From positions 1 to 64,000 of the forward strand of contig NZ_FNQM01000007.1 in assembly GCF_900107585.1 (NCBI RefSeq): a stretch of DNA of 64,000 nt, written 5' to 3'. The position numbers and the translations under genes were made by a program. This DNA is from Rubrimonas cliftonensis (GTDB lineage Bacteria > Pseudomonadota > Alphaproteobacteria > Rhodobacterales > Rhodobacteraceae). Below are positions 1-8,899 of this stretch, piece after piece (the first letter of the stretch is position 1; each line of letters starts with the position of its first letter). The notes beneath the pieces are model-generated. The model did not search any database. It was not told the origin of the DNA and saw only the letters and a list, made by a program, of their open reading frames with translations.

Positions 1-23
1 GTACGTCGGGGGTGTCGGCTTGC

Positions 24-185
24 TCATCCACCCCGGCTATCACGCTGGATTCGCGACGTGAATCCCTCCGCCAGCCACCTTTGCGCAACATAGCCCTTCC
101 GGACCTGAACCTCGACGCGCACGAAGCCAAGGCGTTCGCGTCGCTTGCGCCACTGCGTGATCGGGGACGGATCGGTCTTCGGCAT
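24..185 (-). pseudogene. Possible frameshifted remnant of a small Arg-rich RHH-like protein
   Basis: A 53-codon reading frame begins MPKTDPSPITQWRKRRERLG and continues into VRVEVQVRK. This start resembles small uncharacterised bacterial proteins that carry a W-R-x-R...G-x-VRVEV-V signature and are sometimes called ribbon-helix-helix or antitoxin-like. After VRVEVQVRK the resemblance is lost in this frame, and the other two frames show short pieces (LRK, KVAGG) that would fit the expected continuation, which suggests a frameshift. No partner toxin gene is visible. The family assignment rests on a short motif seen by eye. Confidence 0.25.
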
Positions 186-495
186 AGGCTTCTCCATTTC
201 CGGAAATCCTACCGGAAATCCAACTCTCTGCAAACAGCATACCGCCCCCGAGACGCAGCCAGCCTCGTAAAGTCGGGCGAGCGACCTGGGCGTCCGCCCG
301 AGAAGGTGGCGATCTCACATCAGAGCGGCGGTCTTCGGCGGTGACGCTCTTCCGGAAAATCGCCTCTCGCATTTCCGCCCGATTTCGCTTGACCCCATCT
401 CCTCAGGTTTGCTATTCTATAAGCAATATCAAACACTTAGGTCATAATCCAGGTTCCCCAGCCATGTTAACCGAAAATCAACCAATATCAGCGAC
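186..495. other. Non-coding stretch with one promoter-like element
   Basis: No credible gene is seen here. The sequence around 385-475 is clearly richer in A and T than the rest of the window. It contains TTGACC (389-394) and TATTCT (413-418) separated by 18 bp, which looks like a sigma-70-type promoter reading rightwards towards the ORF at 496. Confidence 0.35.
389..418 (+). promoter_or_regulatory. Putative sigma-70 promoter
   Basis: TTGACC and TATTCT are spaced by 18 bp inside the only AT-rich patch of the first kilobase. They could serve the ORF that starts near 496. The call rests on sequence similarity alone. Confidence 0.3.
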
Positions 496-870
496 TTGCT
501 CCATCGATTGGGGCGGGTTTCTCGCTGGTCGGACCGGCTGTCGCACAATCTGCGTCACAGGGCGCCGGCCGCGCGCCTGCGGCTGCCGACGCATCGTCCG
601 TGCTGCGGCGAACGGCCCACCCTCCACCTGACGCGCCGCGGCGGTGTCTGGCGCCACCGCAGGCGGACGCCGGAGCAGCTGCGGGCCCTCGGTCTGCGGT
701 CGGTGCGCGCGATCTCGCTGCGCACCGACCGCCTGCCCGAGGCGATGGTGCGGGCGCAGGGCCTCGACCGCGTCCTCGAGGCGGCCTGGAAGCGCATCGC
801 GATGGCGATGACGACGATCCGGCGGTCGACCTGCGCGCGGCGCCGCGAAGGCGAGCGATGCCCGGCCTGA
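496..870 (+). CDS. Hypothetical Arg-rich protein
   Basis: This 124-codon frame has codon third positions that are nearly all G or C, as in the real genes of the window, so it may be coding even though no family was recognised. The likely start is a TTG at 496; no ATG lies near the 5' end. The protein is very basic, with about one fifth arginine, a pair of cysteines near residue 37 and a helical-looking stretch around TPEQLRALGLRSVRAISLR. There is no signal peptide or membrane segment. A promoter-like element lies about 80 bp upstream. It could equally be a decayed or spurious ORF, since strong GC skew keeps many frames open in this genome. Confidence 0.35.
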   Translation: MLHRLGRVSRWSDRLSHNLRHRAPAARLRLPTHRPCCGERPTLHLTRRGGVWRHRRRTPEQLRALGLRSVRAISLRTDRLPEAMVRAQGLDRVLEAAWKRIAMAMTTIRRSTCARRREGERCPA

Positions 871-1109
871 TGGCGATTCATCGGGACGCCGGATCGAGGG
901 AGCGCAAATCATCATCCCAAGTCAGGCGGTTGCGCCGACCCTGAGCGATCCGGAGGGTCGACGGCGATTTCCCCGACGCGGCGTAGCGGCTCGGGCGCTC
1001 CGCGGTCTGAGCGCGCATCCGCGAAAACCGGACCGCGATTAATGAGTTTTTGAAGGCGTTCTGGGCAGGCTCCTCTCCGCGTCGGCTTTTGGCCAGCTAG
1101 GAGTGTGAC

Positions 1110-1463
1110 ATGGCGAAGATTGTCGTGATCGAAGACGAAAGCGCGCTGCGCGCGATGATCGCCGAAGAGCTCGAGGATCTCGGCCACACGGTCGTGACCG
1201 CCGTCAACGGCGAGCAGGGCCTTGCGGCGATCCTGGAGCACCGCCCCCAGTTCGTCTGCTGCGACGTGAACATGCCCGTCATGAACGGACTTGCGCTCAA
1301 GCAGAAGTTGAACGCGCTGGGGTTGGGGCCGAACGAATTGACCTTCATCTTCGTCTCCGCCCGGGTTGACCGCAACGACATCGCCGACGGCCTGATGCTG
1401 GGGGCCGACCATTACCTGACGAAGCCCATCGACATGGATCGGCTCGCGACGCTGGTCTCCTGA
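1110..1463 (+). CDS. CheY-like single-domain response regulator
   Basis: The 117-residue protein is a lone receiver domain. It has the acidic cluster EDE at residues 8-10, the phosphoacceptor Asp52 in CCDVNMP, and the conserved Lys105 in TKPID. There is no output domain, so it probably acts by protein contact like CheY or as a phosphorelay intermediate. AGGAGTG lies just before the ATG. The methyl-accepting protein gene starts 2 bases after its stop, so the two are probably co-transcribed, and the BLUF histidine kinase follows. A phosphotransfer link from that kinase to this receiver is an inference from proximity. The family call is firm; the partner is not known. Confidence 0.93.
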   Translation: MAKIVVIEDESALRAMIAEELEDLGHTVVTAVNGEQGLAAILEHRPQFVCCDVNMPVMNGLALKQKLNALGLGPNELTFIFVSARVDRNDIADGLMLGADHYLTKPIDMDRLATLVS

Positions 1464-1465
1464 TC

Positions 1466-3424
1466 ATGGCGCGCATGGGCATCGGCATCGGGATGCGACG
1501 CATCGGGCTGCTCGACGCCTTCGCGTCGCGCGGCGTGGCCGCGGCGTTGCTGGCCGCGGTCCTGGCCCTGGCCGTCGCGCTCCTTGCGGCCGATTTCGGG
1601 GGCGGCCCGACGCCGATCGCCGGTTCGGATGCGTCGCCCGAGAGTTCGGACTGGCCAGCGACGGTCTCGCTCGTGGCGCTCACGGCGCTTGCGCTGGCGC
1701 TTCCGGTCGCGCTCCATGCGCACGCGCGCCTGCTGCGCGAGGCGAGGCGCTTCGTGGAGACGCACGAGCGCGTCCTCGGCAGGGGCGACGGCGATCTGCG
1801 CGGGCGGCTGCGCCGCGCCGCGTCCGACGCGGCGCTGATGACGGGCGCCGTGGCCTCCAGCCGCGCCGGCGTCGCGGCGTTCGACGCCGAGGGCAAGCTC
1901 ATCCTCGGCGGCGCCGCGTTCGCGAGCCTCGCCCGCAGACGCGCCGAGAGTTTTCGGCGCCACACCGGATACGACCCTGCGGAGCCTGGCGCACCGAACC
2001 TCTTCGCGTTCCTGCGCGAAAAGGTGCTCGAAGGCGGCGACCAGGGCCGGCGCGACGCGCGATCCGTCCGCCTGGACTGGGAGGACTGCGTCATCGAGGC
2101 GAACATCTCGCTCGTCGTCGACGCCGAAGGCGAGCGCGTCGGCTATCTGGCGGAGTTCGTCGACGCGACGCAGGAGGCCCTGCTCGAGCGGCGCATCGCG
2201 GACCTGATCGCGGGCTTCAAGCGCGGCGACATCTATTCGCGCGTCGACGTGAACGTGAACGAGGACGAGGTCCGCCAGGAGTTCCTGATCAACGTGGCCG
2301 GCGACATGAACGCGCTGCTGGACACGATGGCGGAGCTCTTCGCCGACATCGACGGCGCCGTGCAGGCGCTCGTCGCCGGCGACGTGACCTTCAAGCTGAC
2401 CGGAGACTACGAGGGCGAGTTCGCGTCGCTCAAGAGCAGCCTGAACACGTCCATCGAAACGTTCGAGAAGGTCGTGCACCGGATCAACGGCGTCGCCAGC
2501 GCGGTCCAGAGCAGGACCGAGGCGCTGGCGGACATGTCGCTGGACCTGCAGAGCGGCGCCGAATCGCAGGACGTCGCGATCCGCAGCGCATCCCGCGCGC
2601 TCGAGGAGGTCAGCCGCGCCATCATCGCCAATGCAGGCGACGCCGACAGCGCCGCGGCGCTGGCGCAGGAGGCCGAGCGCCGCGCCGAGGGCGGGCGCGC
2701 GGTCATCGTCGAGACCGACGCCGCGATGACCGCCATCGCCGACAGCGCCACGCGGATCGGCGACATAACGCGCCTCATCGACGAGATCGCGTTCCAGACC
2801 AACCTGCTGGCGCTGAACGCGGCCGTAGAGGCGGCGCGCGCGGGAGAGGCGGGCCGCGGCTTCGCCGTCGTGGCGCAGGAGGTGCGGGCGCTCGCGACGC
2901 GCTCGGCCGACGCCGCCAAGACGATCGAACGCCTGATCGTGGAGAGCAAGGAGCGCGTCAGCACCGGCGCGCGGCTGTTCAGCCAGGCGCGCGAGGCGCT
3001 TACCGGCATCTCGCAGGCGGTCGCCGAGGCGTCGGCCAAGGTGGAGAACATCCGCGCCTCGATCCGGGGGCAGACCGACTCGGCGCAGGAGATCGTCGCC
3101 GAGATCGAGTCGGTCGCCGACGCGGCGGCGCGCAACATCGCCATCGCCGGCCAGAACGGGGCCACCGCCGCCGACCTCGCGCGCAGCGTCGAGGAGCTGC
3201 GCGAGGTGGTCGCCTTCTTCATCGTCTCCGAGGTGGCGGACGACGCCGCCGGCTTCGTCCTCGACGCGTCGCCGCCCCTCAACGACGCGCCGGGCGACGC
3301 TCCGGGCGACGCGCCTGGCGACGCGTCGGACGACAGCTGGATGTCCACCGAGGAGCCCGCCGACTGGATGTCGCCCCATGGCGATCCCTTTGAAAGCGGC
3401 GAGGCGAGGTCGCCGGCGGCCTGA
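1466..3424 (+). CDS. Methyl-accepting chemotaxis protein with PAS-like domain
   Basis: The 652-residue protein has two hydrophobic segments near the N-terminus (about residues 20-42 and 65-85) with a short loop between them. A PAS-like region follows (about 130-235, including [14 protein letters not shown]), then a linker and the signalling domain. The highly conserved hairpin tip reads [18 protein letters not shown] and continues with [16 protein letters not shown]. The small loop between the membrane segments suggests cytoplasmic or membrane sensing instead of a large periplasmic ligand domain. The C-terminal tail has an acidic DAPG repeat. No cheA, cheW, cheR or cheB is visible nearby, so the protein either works with chemotaxis proteins encoded elsewhere or signals outside motility. 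Confidence 0.92.
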   Translation: MARMGIGIGMRRIGLLDAFASRGVAAALLAAVLALAVALLAADFGGGPTPIAGSDASPESSDWPATVSLVALTALALALPVALHAHARLLREARRFVETHERVLGRGDGDLRGRLRRAASDAALMTGAVASSRAGVAAFDAEGKLILGGAAFASLARRRAESFRRHTGYDPAEPGAPNLFAFLREKVLEGGDQGRRDARSVRLDWEDCVIEANISLVVDAEGERVGYLAEFVDATQEALLERRIADLIAGFKRGDIYSRVDVNVNEDEVRQEFLINVAGDMNALLDTMAELFADIDGAVQALVAGDVTFKLTGDYEGEFASLKSSLNTSIETFEKVVHRINGVASAVQSRTEALADMSLDLQSGAESQDVAIRSASRALEEVSRAIIANAGDADSAAALAQEAERRAEGGRAVIVETDAAMTAIADSATRIGDITRLIDEIAFQTNLLALNAAVEAARAGEAGRGFAVVAQEVRALATRSADAAKTIERLIVESKERVSTGARLFSQAREALTGISQAVAEASAKVENIRASIRGQTDSAQEIVAEIESVADAAARNIAIAGQNGATAADLARSVEELREVVAFFIVSEVADDAAGFVLDASPPLNDAPGDAPGDAPGDASDDSWMSTEEPADWMSPHGDPFESGEARSPAA

Positions 3425-3465
3425 CCCGCGAAAGCAGCATTCATGGATGACGCCGACATGAGCCC

Positions 3466-5655
3466 ATGGCGCCGCCTTCGCGGCAGGCGCGCGACCGCGC
3501 CGGCGCAGGAACGGCGGGCGATCGGCGCGGCCGCGCCATGACCAGCGGTCGTCGGCGTCCCCTGCGCGCGAAGGTGATGCTGCGGGTGATCCCGCTGACC
3601 CTCGCGTGCTGTCTGGCGCTGTGGGCCCTGACCGCCTGGCGCGCCTACATCGACAACATCGACAGCGTCACGGAGACGCTCGCTCAGCGCCTCACGGCGA
3701 GGCTGGAGCTGATGGAGGCGCAGTTCGAAGCCGTCGACGACGCCATCGCGGACGTGGCGCGGAGCTTGATCGTCGAACGCGCCTTCGCCGGTCATGACCT
3801 CGAGAGCGTCGCGTCGCCCTATCTGCGGTCGCTTCCGCTGATCGGCTCCGGGGCGCTGTACTCGGCGCTGGTCGGTCTCGACGGCGAAGTGATCCAGCTC
3901 GATCGGCAAGGGCCCTTGCGCCGGCCGGCGCTCTTCGCGCAGGCGCTCGACCTGTCGCTGAATGGCGATCCGGTGCGCTGGATCGAGGGCGACGCGCTGC
4001 TCTTCATGCACGCCGTGCGAATCGGCGGCGACGTCGAGGGGGTGGTGCTGGTCTCGATGTCGCTTCCGCGCTTGTTCGAGGCCTTCGAGCGCGTCACGGC
4101 GCAGCAGACGGTGCTCACGCCGCTCGCCGAGGCGCAGGCGATGCTGCACGCGCGTCCGAACGGGCGCGCGAGCGTCTCTCCGGATGAACGCTCGCGCTTC
4201 GTCCTCGGCGACGGCATGATCGAAGGGTTGATGATCGCGCCGCTTGAGCGGGAGCCGGGCCTCGCGCTCGTCCTGAACAAGAGCATCCCCGTTCGCCCCT
4301 TCTACGACGATCCGGTGCAGCAGTTTCTTGGCGCGGTCTTCCTGATCGTGCTCCTGACAGGCGCGCTCAGCGTTCACCTCGCGGCGTCGGCGACGACCCA
4401 GCCTCTCGGGCGGCTGGTGGAGGAGCTGCGGACGAAGGGCCTGCAGATCGACCAGGCGCCTCCCAGGGCGGCGCGCGAGATCGACGATCTGCGGAGGTGG
4501 TTCCGCACGGCCGCCGAGGACGTCGAGCTTTCGCTGCTGCGCGAGCGCGAGCTCAACGCCAAGCAGCGCATGTTCGTCTCGATGGTCAGCCATGAATTCC
4601 GCACGCCGCTGGCGATCATCGACGGGTCGGCAAGCTCGCTCCAGCGTCGCCGCGCGCGCATGTCGGACGAGACGGTGGCGGCGAGACTGCTGACGATCCG
4701 CAGCTCGGTGGCGCGGCTCGTCCGGCTGATGGAGGGGGCGCTGCTCTCCTCCAGTATCGAGTCGGGGACGCTCAGGCTCGCGCTCGGGCAGGTCGATCTT
4801 CGCGGCGTCGTGGCCACGCTGATCGAGGAGCGGCGGGCCATCTCGCCGGACGCCGAGTTCACGGTCGAGGTCGAGGCGCTTGGCGATCTCGTGCGCGTCG
4901 ATGAGCGCCTGATCTACAGCGTGATCGACAACCTGCTCTCGAACGCGGTGAAATACGCCCATGACGCGCCCAGGGTGCGCGTGCTCGGCTGGATCGAAGG
5001 CCGTTTCGCCTGCATCTCCGTCGCCGACAACGGCGTGGGCATCCCGGCCACGGAGCTGCCGCGCATCGGCGAGCGATTCTTCCGGGCCTCCACCTCGGCG
5101 GGCGTGTCCGGGACGGGCATCGGCATGAGCATGGTCGCCATGGTCGCGAAACTGCACGGCGGCGTTCTGGAAGTCGCCAGCACCGTGGGCGAGGGCTCCA
5201 CTTTCACGGTGCGGCTGCCCATCGCCGGGCCCGCGAGCCACGACGACGCCGGCGAGAACGCCAGCGACCCCCGCGCGCTCTGGCGGCTGGTCTATCGCAG
5301 CCGCGCGACGGTGGCGCTCGACGGCGCGGCGCTGACTTCGCTGGCGGCCCACGCCGCCGCCGCCAACGGCAAGGTCGGCGTCACCGGATGTCTCTTCCAG
5401 CGCAACGGGAGCCTGGCGCAGGCGCTGGAGGGCCGCCGGTCGGAGCTGGAGCGCATCGTGGCGCTCATCCGCCGCGACCGCCGCCACACCGGGTTCGAGA
5501 TCGTCGCGACCGGTCCGGCCAAATGCCGCGCTTATCCCGACTGGGCGATGCTGGTCGCGCCGCCGACCGAGGGGGCCGATCTCGCCGAGGCGCTGCTGGC
5601 CGACATCGCGCGGCGGACCGGCTCGGGCGACGCGCCCCGGACCGCGGCGGCCTGA
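3466..5655 (+). CDS. Membrane sensor histidine kinase with C-terminal BLUF photoreceptor domain
   Basis: From the N-terminus: a membrane segment (about residues 42-58), an extracytoplasmic region of about 225 residues, a second membrane segment (about 286-308), a HisKA helix with phosphoacceptor His376 in MVSHEFRTPL, a HATPase domain (DNLLSNAVKY, DNGVGIP, GTGIGMSMV), then a BLUF domain from about residue 603. BLUF positions are textbook: Tyr610, Asn634, Gln652, Trp693 and Met695 have the same spacing as Tyr21, Asn45, Gln63, Trp104 and Met106 of AppA, so flavin binding is expected. The protein should couple blue light to kinase activity, perhaps together with an extracytoplasmic signal. A later ATG at 3538 is possible and would remove 24 Arg-rich residues. 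The adjacent receiver is a candidate target. Confidence 0.93.
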   Translation: MAPPSRQARDRAGAGTAGDRRGRAMTSGRRRPLRAKVMLRVIPLTLACCLALWALTAWRAYIDNIDSVTETLAQRLTARLELMEAQFEAVDDAIADVARSLIVERAFAGHDLESVASPYLRSLPLIGSGALYSALVGLDGEVIQLDRQGPLRRPALFAQALDLSLNGDPVRWIEGDALLFMHAVRIGGDVEGVVLVSMSLPRLFEAFERVTAQQTVLTPLAEAQAMLHARPNGRASVSPDERSRFVLGDGMIEGLMIAPLEREPGLALVLNKSIPVRPFYDDPVQQFLGAVFLIVLLTGALSVHLAASATTQPLGRLVEELRTKGLQIDQAPPRAAREIDDLRRWFRTAAEDVELSLLRERELNAKQRMFVSMVSHEFRTPLAIIDGSASSLQRRRARMSDETVAARLLTIRSSVARLVRLMEGALLSSSIESGTLRLALGQVDLRGVVATLIEERRAISPDAEFTVEVEALGDLVRVDERLIYSVIDNLLSNAVKYAHDAPRVRVLGWIEGRFACISVADNGVGIPATELPRIGERFFRASTSAGVSGTGIGMSMVAMVAKLHGGVLEVASTVGEGSTFTVRLPIAGPASHDDAGENASDPRALWRLVYRSRATVALDGAALTSLAAHAAAANGKVGVTGCLFQRNGSLAQALEGRRSELERIVALIRRDRRHTGFEIVATGPAKCRAYPDWAMLVAPPTEGADLAEALLADIARRTGSGDAPRTAAA

Positions 5656-5876
5656 AAGACCGACCCGAACCCCGTTCCGGATCTCCGCACGCCGCGCCGC
5701 ACCCCTCCCGACCGCCAATGCAGGGCGCCGTTCGGAAGGGTGCGGGGCGCCGGGCGATGGACGGCCCTAAAACTCGCCATCCGGCGAACTCCGGTTCTGG
5801 CTCCGAGGCCGGGCCCGCGCGCCGGCCGCGGGCCGCGACGGCCCCCCTTGCGCCGGCGGCAGGCGCTTCTATGCTG
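5656..5876. other. Intergenic leader region
   Basis: This gap between the BLUF kinase and the riboswitch contains no gene that could be supported. Short open frames here are by-products of high GC. It presumably holds the promoter of the ykoFEDC transcript, but no clear -35/-10 pair was found. Confidence 0.4.
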
Positions 5877-5974
5877 TTTCTCAGCAGGGGTGCTCCGTAT
5901 CGCCGGGGCTGAGATGCGGGCGTCATGCCGGCGGACCCTTGAGCTGATCTGGGTAATGCCAGCGGAGCGAGGCG
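5877..5974 (+). ncRNA. TPP riboswitch (THI element)
   Basis: The conserved THI-box segments occur in order: CAGGGGTGCTC, GGGCTGAGATG, ACCCTTGAGCTGATCTGGGT and AATGCCAGCGGAGCGAG. The GCTGAGA and the CTGATCTGGGTAATGCCAGCG parts match the pyrimidine- and pyrophosphate-sensing helices of the family. The element ends within a few bases of the ykoF start codon and its last helix contains the likely ribosome binding region, so translational control of ykoF when thiamine pyrophosphate is abundant is the probable mechanism. No T-run terminator is visible. Confidence 0.95.
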
Positions 5975-5977
5975 GAC

Positions 5978-6610
5978 ATGTTTTCGGGAGCACAGCTCTC
6001 TCTTCACCCCATGCGCGATGACTTCATCGCCATCATCCTGGACGCCATCGGCGCGCTGGAGCCATGGCGGTCGCGGCTGCGAATCGAGACCGACGACGTC
6101 TCGACGCTGGTCGTCGGCCCGCCGGAGGCGCTGTTTCCCGCGATGCGCGACCTTTTCGTTCGCGCGGCGGCGAGCGAGGCGCATTGCGTGCTGCACGCCA
6201 CGGTGTCGCGCGGCTGTCCGGGCGAGCCGGACGATCCGATCTGCGCGCCCGGCGCGGCGCGCCCGGCGGGCGGCTCGATGGCGGAGCGGGTCGCGGCTGC
6301 GGCCGGGCGGGTCGCCGGCGCCCAGCCGGTCGGGCGCAGCGTCGCGGCGCAGTTCTCGCTCTATCCGCTCGGCGCCGCCGACGCGTCCGCCGACGGCATG
6401 GGCGGGCACATGGCCGAGATCATGGGCTGCATCGACTTCCTGAAGGCGTCGGGCTGCTTCGAGCGGTCCAAGAATTTCTGCACGAAGCTGCGCGGCGACG
6501 CCGGGCCGGTCTTCGCGACGCTGGCGGAGGCCTTCACGTCCTTCGGCGCCCCGGACGGCCATGTGGCGATGGACGCGACGGTATCGGCTAACAGCCCCAG
6601 CGCCGCCTGA
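5978..6610 (+). CDS. ykoF: YkoF-family thiamine/hydroxymethylpyrimidine-binding protein
   Basis: The 210-residue soluble protein shows two related halves, each beginning with a GAQLSLHPM- or AAQFSLYPLG-type strand followed by a D-F-I or I-M-G-C-I-D-F-L helix. This is the tandem domain layout of YkoF, the protein that binds thiamine or its HMP moiety beside the YkoEDC transporter in Bacillus. Length matches the family (about 200 residues). The gene sits directly behind the TPP riboswitch and leads the ykoFEDC operon. Binding of thiamine or HMP is inferred from the family and from the riboswitch. Confidence 0.88.
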   Translation: MFSGAQLSLHPMRDDFIAIILDAIGALEPWRSRLRIETDDVSTLVVGPPEALFPAMRDLFVRAAASEAHCVLHATVSRGCPGEPDDPICAPGAARPAGGSMAERVAAAAGRVAGAQPVGRSVAAQFSLYPLGAADASADGMGGHMAEIMGCIDFLKASGCFERSKNFCTKLRGDAGPVFATLAEAFTSFGAPDGHVAMDATVSANSPSAA

Positions 6611-6681
6611 TCCGGCGCAACGACGCGGCGGACGCGCAGGACGCCGCCGACCCTTCAATCCAGGAAGACAGGAGGCGCGTC

Positions 6682-7263
6682 ATGGCGTCCGCCACATGGA
6701 CTTTGCGGGAAACCCTGATCGTCGCCGCGCTCGGCGCGGTGTTCGGCGTGCTCTATCTGGGATGGGTGCAGGTCTGGCTGGTCGCGCAGGCGGTCTTCGG
6801 GCCGGTGACGATGGACGTCGTGATGGGTTTCTGGTTCATCGTGTCGATCATCGCGGCGGCCATCGTGCGCAAGCCGGGCGTCGCGCTCGTCTCGGAGGTG
6901 CTGGCAGCCGCGACGCAGATCCTGCTCGGCAGTCCGGCGGGGCTGCTGCTGCTGCTGACGGGCTTCGTCCAGGGCCTTGGCTGCGAGGTCGTCTTCGCCG
7001 CCACGCGCTGGCGGCGCTGGTCCCTGCCCGTGCTGATGGCCGCCGGCGCCGGCGCTGCTGTGTTCTCCTTCGCCTACACCTGGGTGCGGTTCGACTACGG
7101 CGCGCTTGCGCCGGGGCTGCTGGCGCTGATGTTCGCGCTGCGGCTGGCGAGCGGGGCGCTGCTCGGCGGCCTGCTGGGCTGGAGCATCGTCAACGCGCTG
7201 CATCGCACGGGCGTGCTGGCGGGGCTGCGCATCGACCATGACCGTCGCGCCGCGCGCGCCTGA
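6682..7263 (+). CDS. ykoE: ECF transporter substrate-binding membrane component YkoE
   Basis: The 193-residue protein is highly hydrophobic, with about five to six membrane helices starting at LRETLIVAALGAVFGVLYLG. Sequence, length and position match YkoE, the S component of the thiamine/HMP energy-coupling factor transporter. AGGAGG lies 6 bases before the ATG. Its last 26 bases overlap the start of ykoD. Regulation is expected through the riboswitch ahead of ykoF. Confidence 0.9.
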   Translation: MASATWTLRETLIVAALGAVFGVLYLGWVQVWLVAQAVFGPVTMDVVMGFWFIVSIIAAAIVRKPGVALVSEVLAAATQILLGSPAGLLLLLTGFVQGLGCEVVFAATRWRRWSLPVLMAAGAGAAVFSFAYTWVRFDYGALAPGLLALMFALRLASGALLGGLLGWSIVNALHRTGVLAGLRIDHDRRAARA

Positions 7264-8899
7264 GCGGAACGCGCGGGCGCAGCCCGACGCCGGCCCGGCG
7301 CTGGCGCGCTGGGAGGCGGTCGCGGCGCGGTATCCCTTCGCCGACCGAGACGCCGTCGGCCCGGTCTCGCTGGCGCTGCGGCGCGGCGAAAGGGCGCTGC
7401 TGCTCGGGCCGTCGGGCTGCGGCAAGTCCACCCTGCTGCGTGCGCTGACCGGTCTCTCGCCCGCCGGCGCCGACCCAGCCCTGACCGGCCGCACGACGCT
7501 GTTCGGCCGCGACGCCCGCGCCCGCCCCGCCGCGTGCTGGGCCGATACGGTCGCCTTCCTTTTCCAGGATGCGGAGGAGACGCTCTGCGGCTTCACGGTA
7601 GAGGACGAGATCGCCTTCGCGCCGGAGAACCGCGCCCTGCCGCCCGCCCGCGTCGCGGCGCTGACCGCCGGCGCCATGGCGCGGGTCGGGTTGCCGGAAG
7701 CGTGGCGGCGCCGCCGCGTCGCGACGCTCTCCGGCGGCGAGAAGCAGCTCGTGGCGCTTGCCGCGCTGCTGGCGCAGGATGCGCCCGTCGCGATAGCGGA
7801 CGAGCCGACGGCGAACCTCGCGCCGAAGGCTGCGGCGCGCATGTCGGCGCTGCTGCTGGGGCCGGACGGCCCGGCGGCGACGCTGGTGGTCGATCACCGC
7901 ATCGGGTCCGCGGTCGAGCGGATCGACCGCGCCGTGGCGCTAGGGCCGGACGGAAGGGCGACGGCCGAGGGATCTCCGCGCGCCGTTTTCGCCGACGCTG
8001 GCGAAAGACTGGAGGCGCTTGGGGTCTGGACGCCGCTGGCGAGTTGCCTGCATCGCGCGCTGGGCCGCGCCGGGCTGGTCCTGCCGCCGCCCTTGAAGGT
8101 CAACGAGATTCTGCGCGCCGTCGACGGGCTCGCGCCGGCGGGCAGGGCCCGCGCGCGGCGCGTCGCGGCCGGTTTCGCGCCGGAGCCCCCGCATGCCGCG
8201 CGGAAGCCGGCCATGGCGCGGCTCGACCGCGTCGACTGCGCGCCGCCCTTCGGCCCCGTCGTTCTGCGCGGCGTGACGCTTGAGATCCGACCGGGCGAGG
8301 CGCTGGGCGTGCTCGGCCCGAACGGCGCCGGCAAGTCGACGCTGGCGGCCTGCCTCGCCGGGCTCGCGCCGCTGCGCGCCGGGCGTCGCCACGGGCCGCC
8401 CGGGGCCGTCGCCTTCCAGAACCCCGAAGTGCATTTCATCGGCGGGACCGCGCGCGAGCAGCTCTTGCTGTCGGGCGCGCCTGCGGCGGGCGTCGATGCG
8501 GCGCTCGCGGCGTGGGGCCTCGCCGACGTCGCCGACAGGCATCCCTTCGCGCTGTCGCAGGGCCAGAAGCGACGGCTCGCGCTGGCCTCGATCACGGCGA
8601 CGGACCGCTGGCCGCTGGTCGTGCTGGACGAGCCGACTGCGGGGCTGGATGCGCGCGGCGCCGCCGCGATCGGCGCGCAGGTCGCGCGGCTGGCCGGCGA
8701 GGGCCGCGCGCTGGCCGTCGTCACCCACGACATGGACTTTGCGCTGGCCGTCTGCGCGCGCACCATTGTCGTCACCGAGGGCGGCGTGCTGGCGGAGGGG
8801 CCGACCGCCGCGCTGCTGCGCGACCGCGCGCTGCTCGCGCGCGCCGGCCTTGCGGCGCCCGAGGCGGGGCCCCTGCTCGACTGGCTGGAGCGGCGCTGA
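7238..8899 (+). CDS. ykoD: ECF transporter fused double ATPase YkoD
   Basis: This 553-residue protein carries two ABC ATPase domains in one chain. The first (about residues 25-255) has Walker [10 protein letters not shown], signature LSGGEKQ and a Walker B ending in ADEP. The second (about 320-545) has GPNGAGKST, LSQGQKRR and VLDEP, followed by the switch His in VVTHD. A fused ATPase pair with this spacing is characteristic of YkoD, which powers the thiamine/HMP importer. It overlaps ykoE by 26 bases and its TGA overlaps the ATG of ykoC, indicating tight coupling. Confidence 0.93.
   Translation: MTVAPRAPERNARAQPDAGPALARWEAVAARYPFADRDAVGPVSLALRRGERALLLGPSGCGKSTLLRALTGLSPAGADPALTGRTTLFGRDARARPAACWADTVAFLFQDAEETLCGFTVEDEIAFAPENRALPPARVAALTAGAMARVGLPEAWRRRRVATLSGGEKQLVALAALLAQDAPVAIADEPTANLAPKAAARMSALLLGPDGPAATLVVDHRIGSAVERIDRAVALGPDGRATAEGSPRAVFADAGERLEALGVWTPLASCLHRALGRAGLVLPPPLKVNEILRAVDGLAPAGRARARRVAAGFAPEPPHAARKPAMARLDRVDCAPPFGPVVLRGVTLEIRPGEALGVLGPNGAGKSTLAACLAGLAPLRAGRRHGPPGAVAFQNPEVHFIGGTAREQLLLSGAPAAGVDAALAAWGLADVADRHPFALSQGQKRRLALASITATDRWPLVVLDEPTAGLDARGAAAIGAQVARLAGEGRALAVVTHDMDFALAVCARTIVVTEGGVLAEGPTAALLRDRALLARAGLAAPEAGPLLDWLERR

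Noticed and set aside
1412-3379. A 655-codon frame antisense to the methyl-accepting protein
   Set aside because: It has low-complexity composition and overlaps a gene with the definitive MCP hairpin tip.
2407-5718. A 1103-codon open frame on the minus strand
   Set aside because: It runs opposite to the methyl-accepting protein and the BLUF kinase, both with clear motifs. Long antisense frames are expected where third positions are nearly all G or C.
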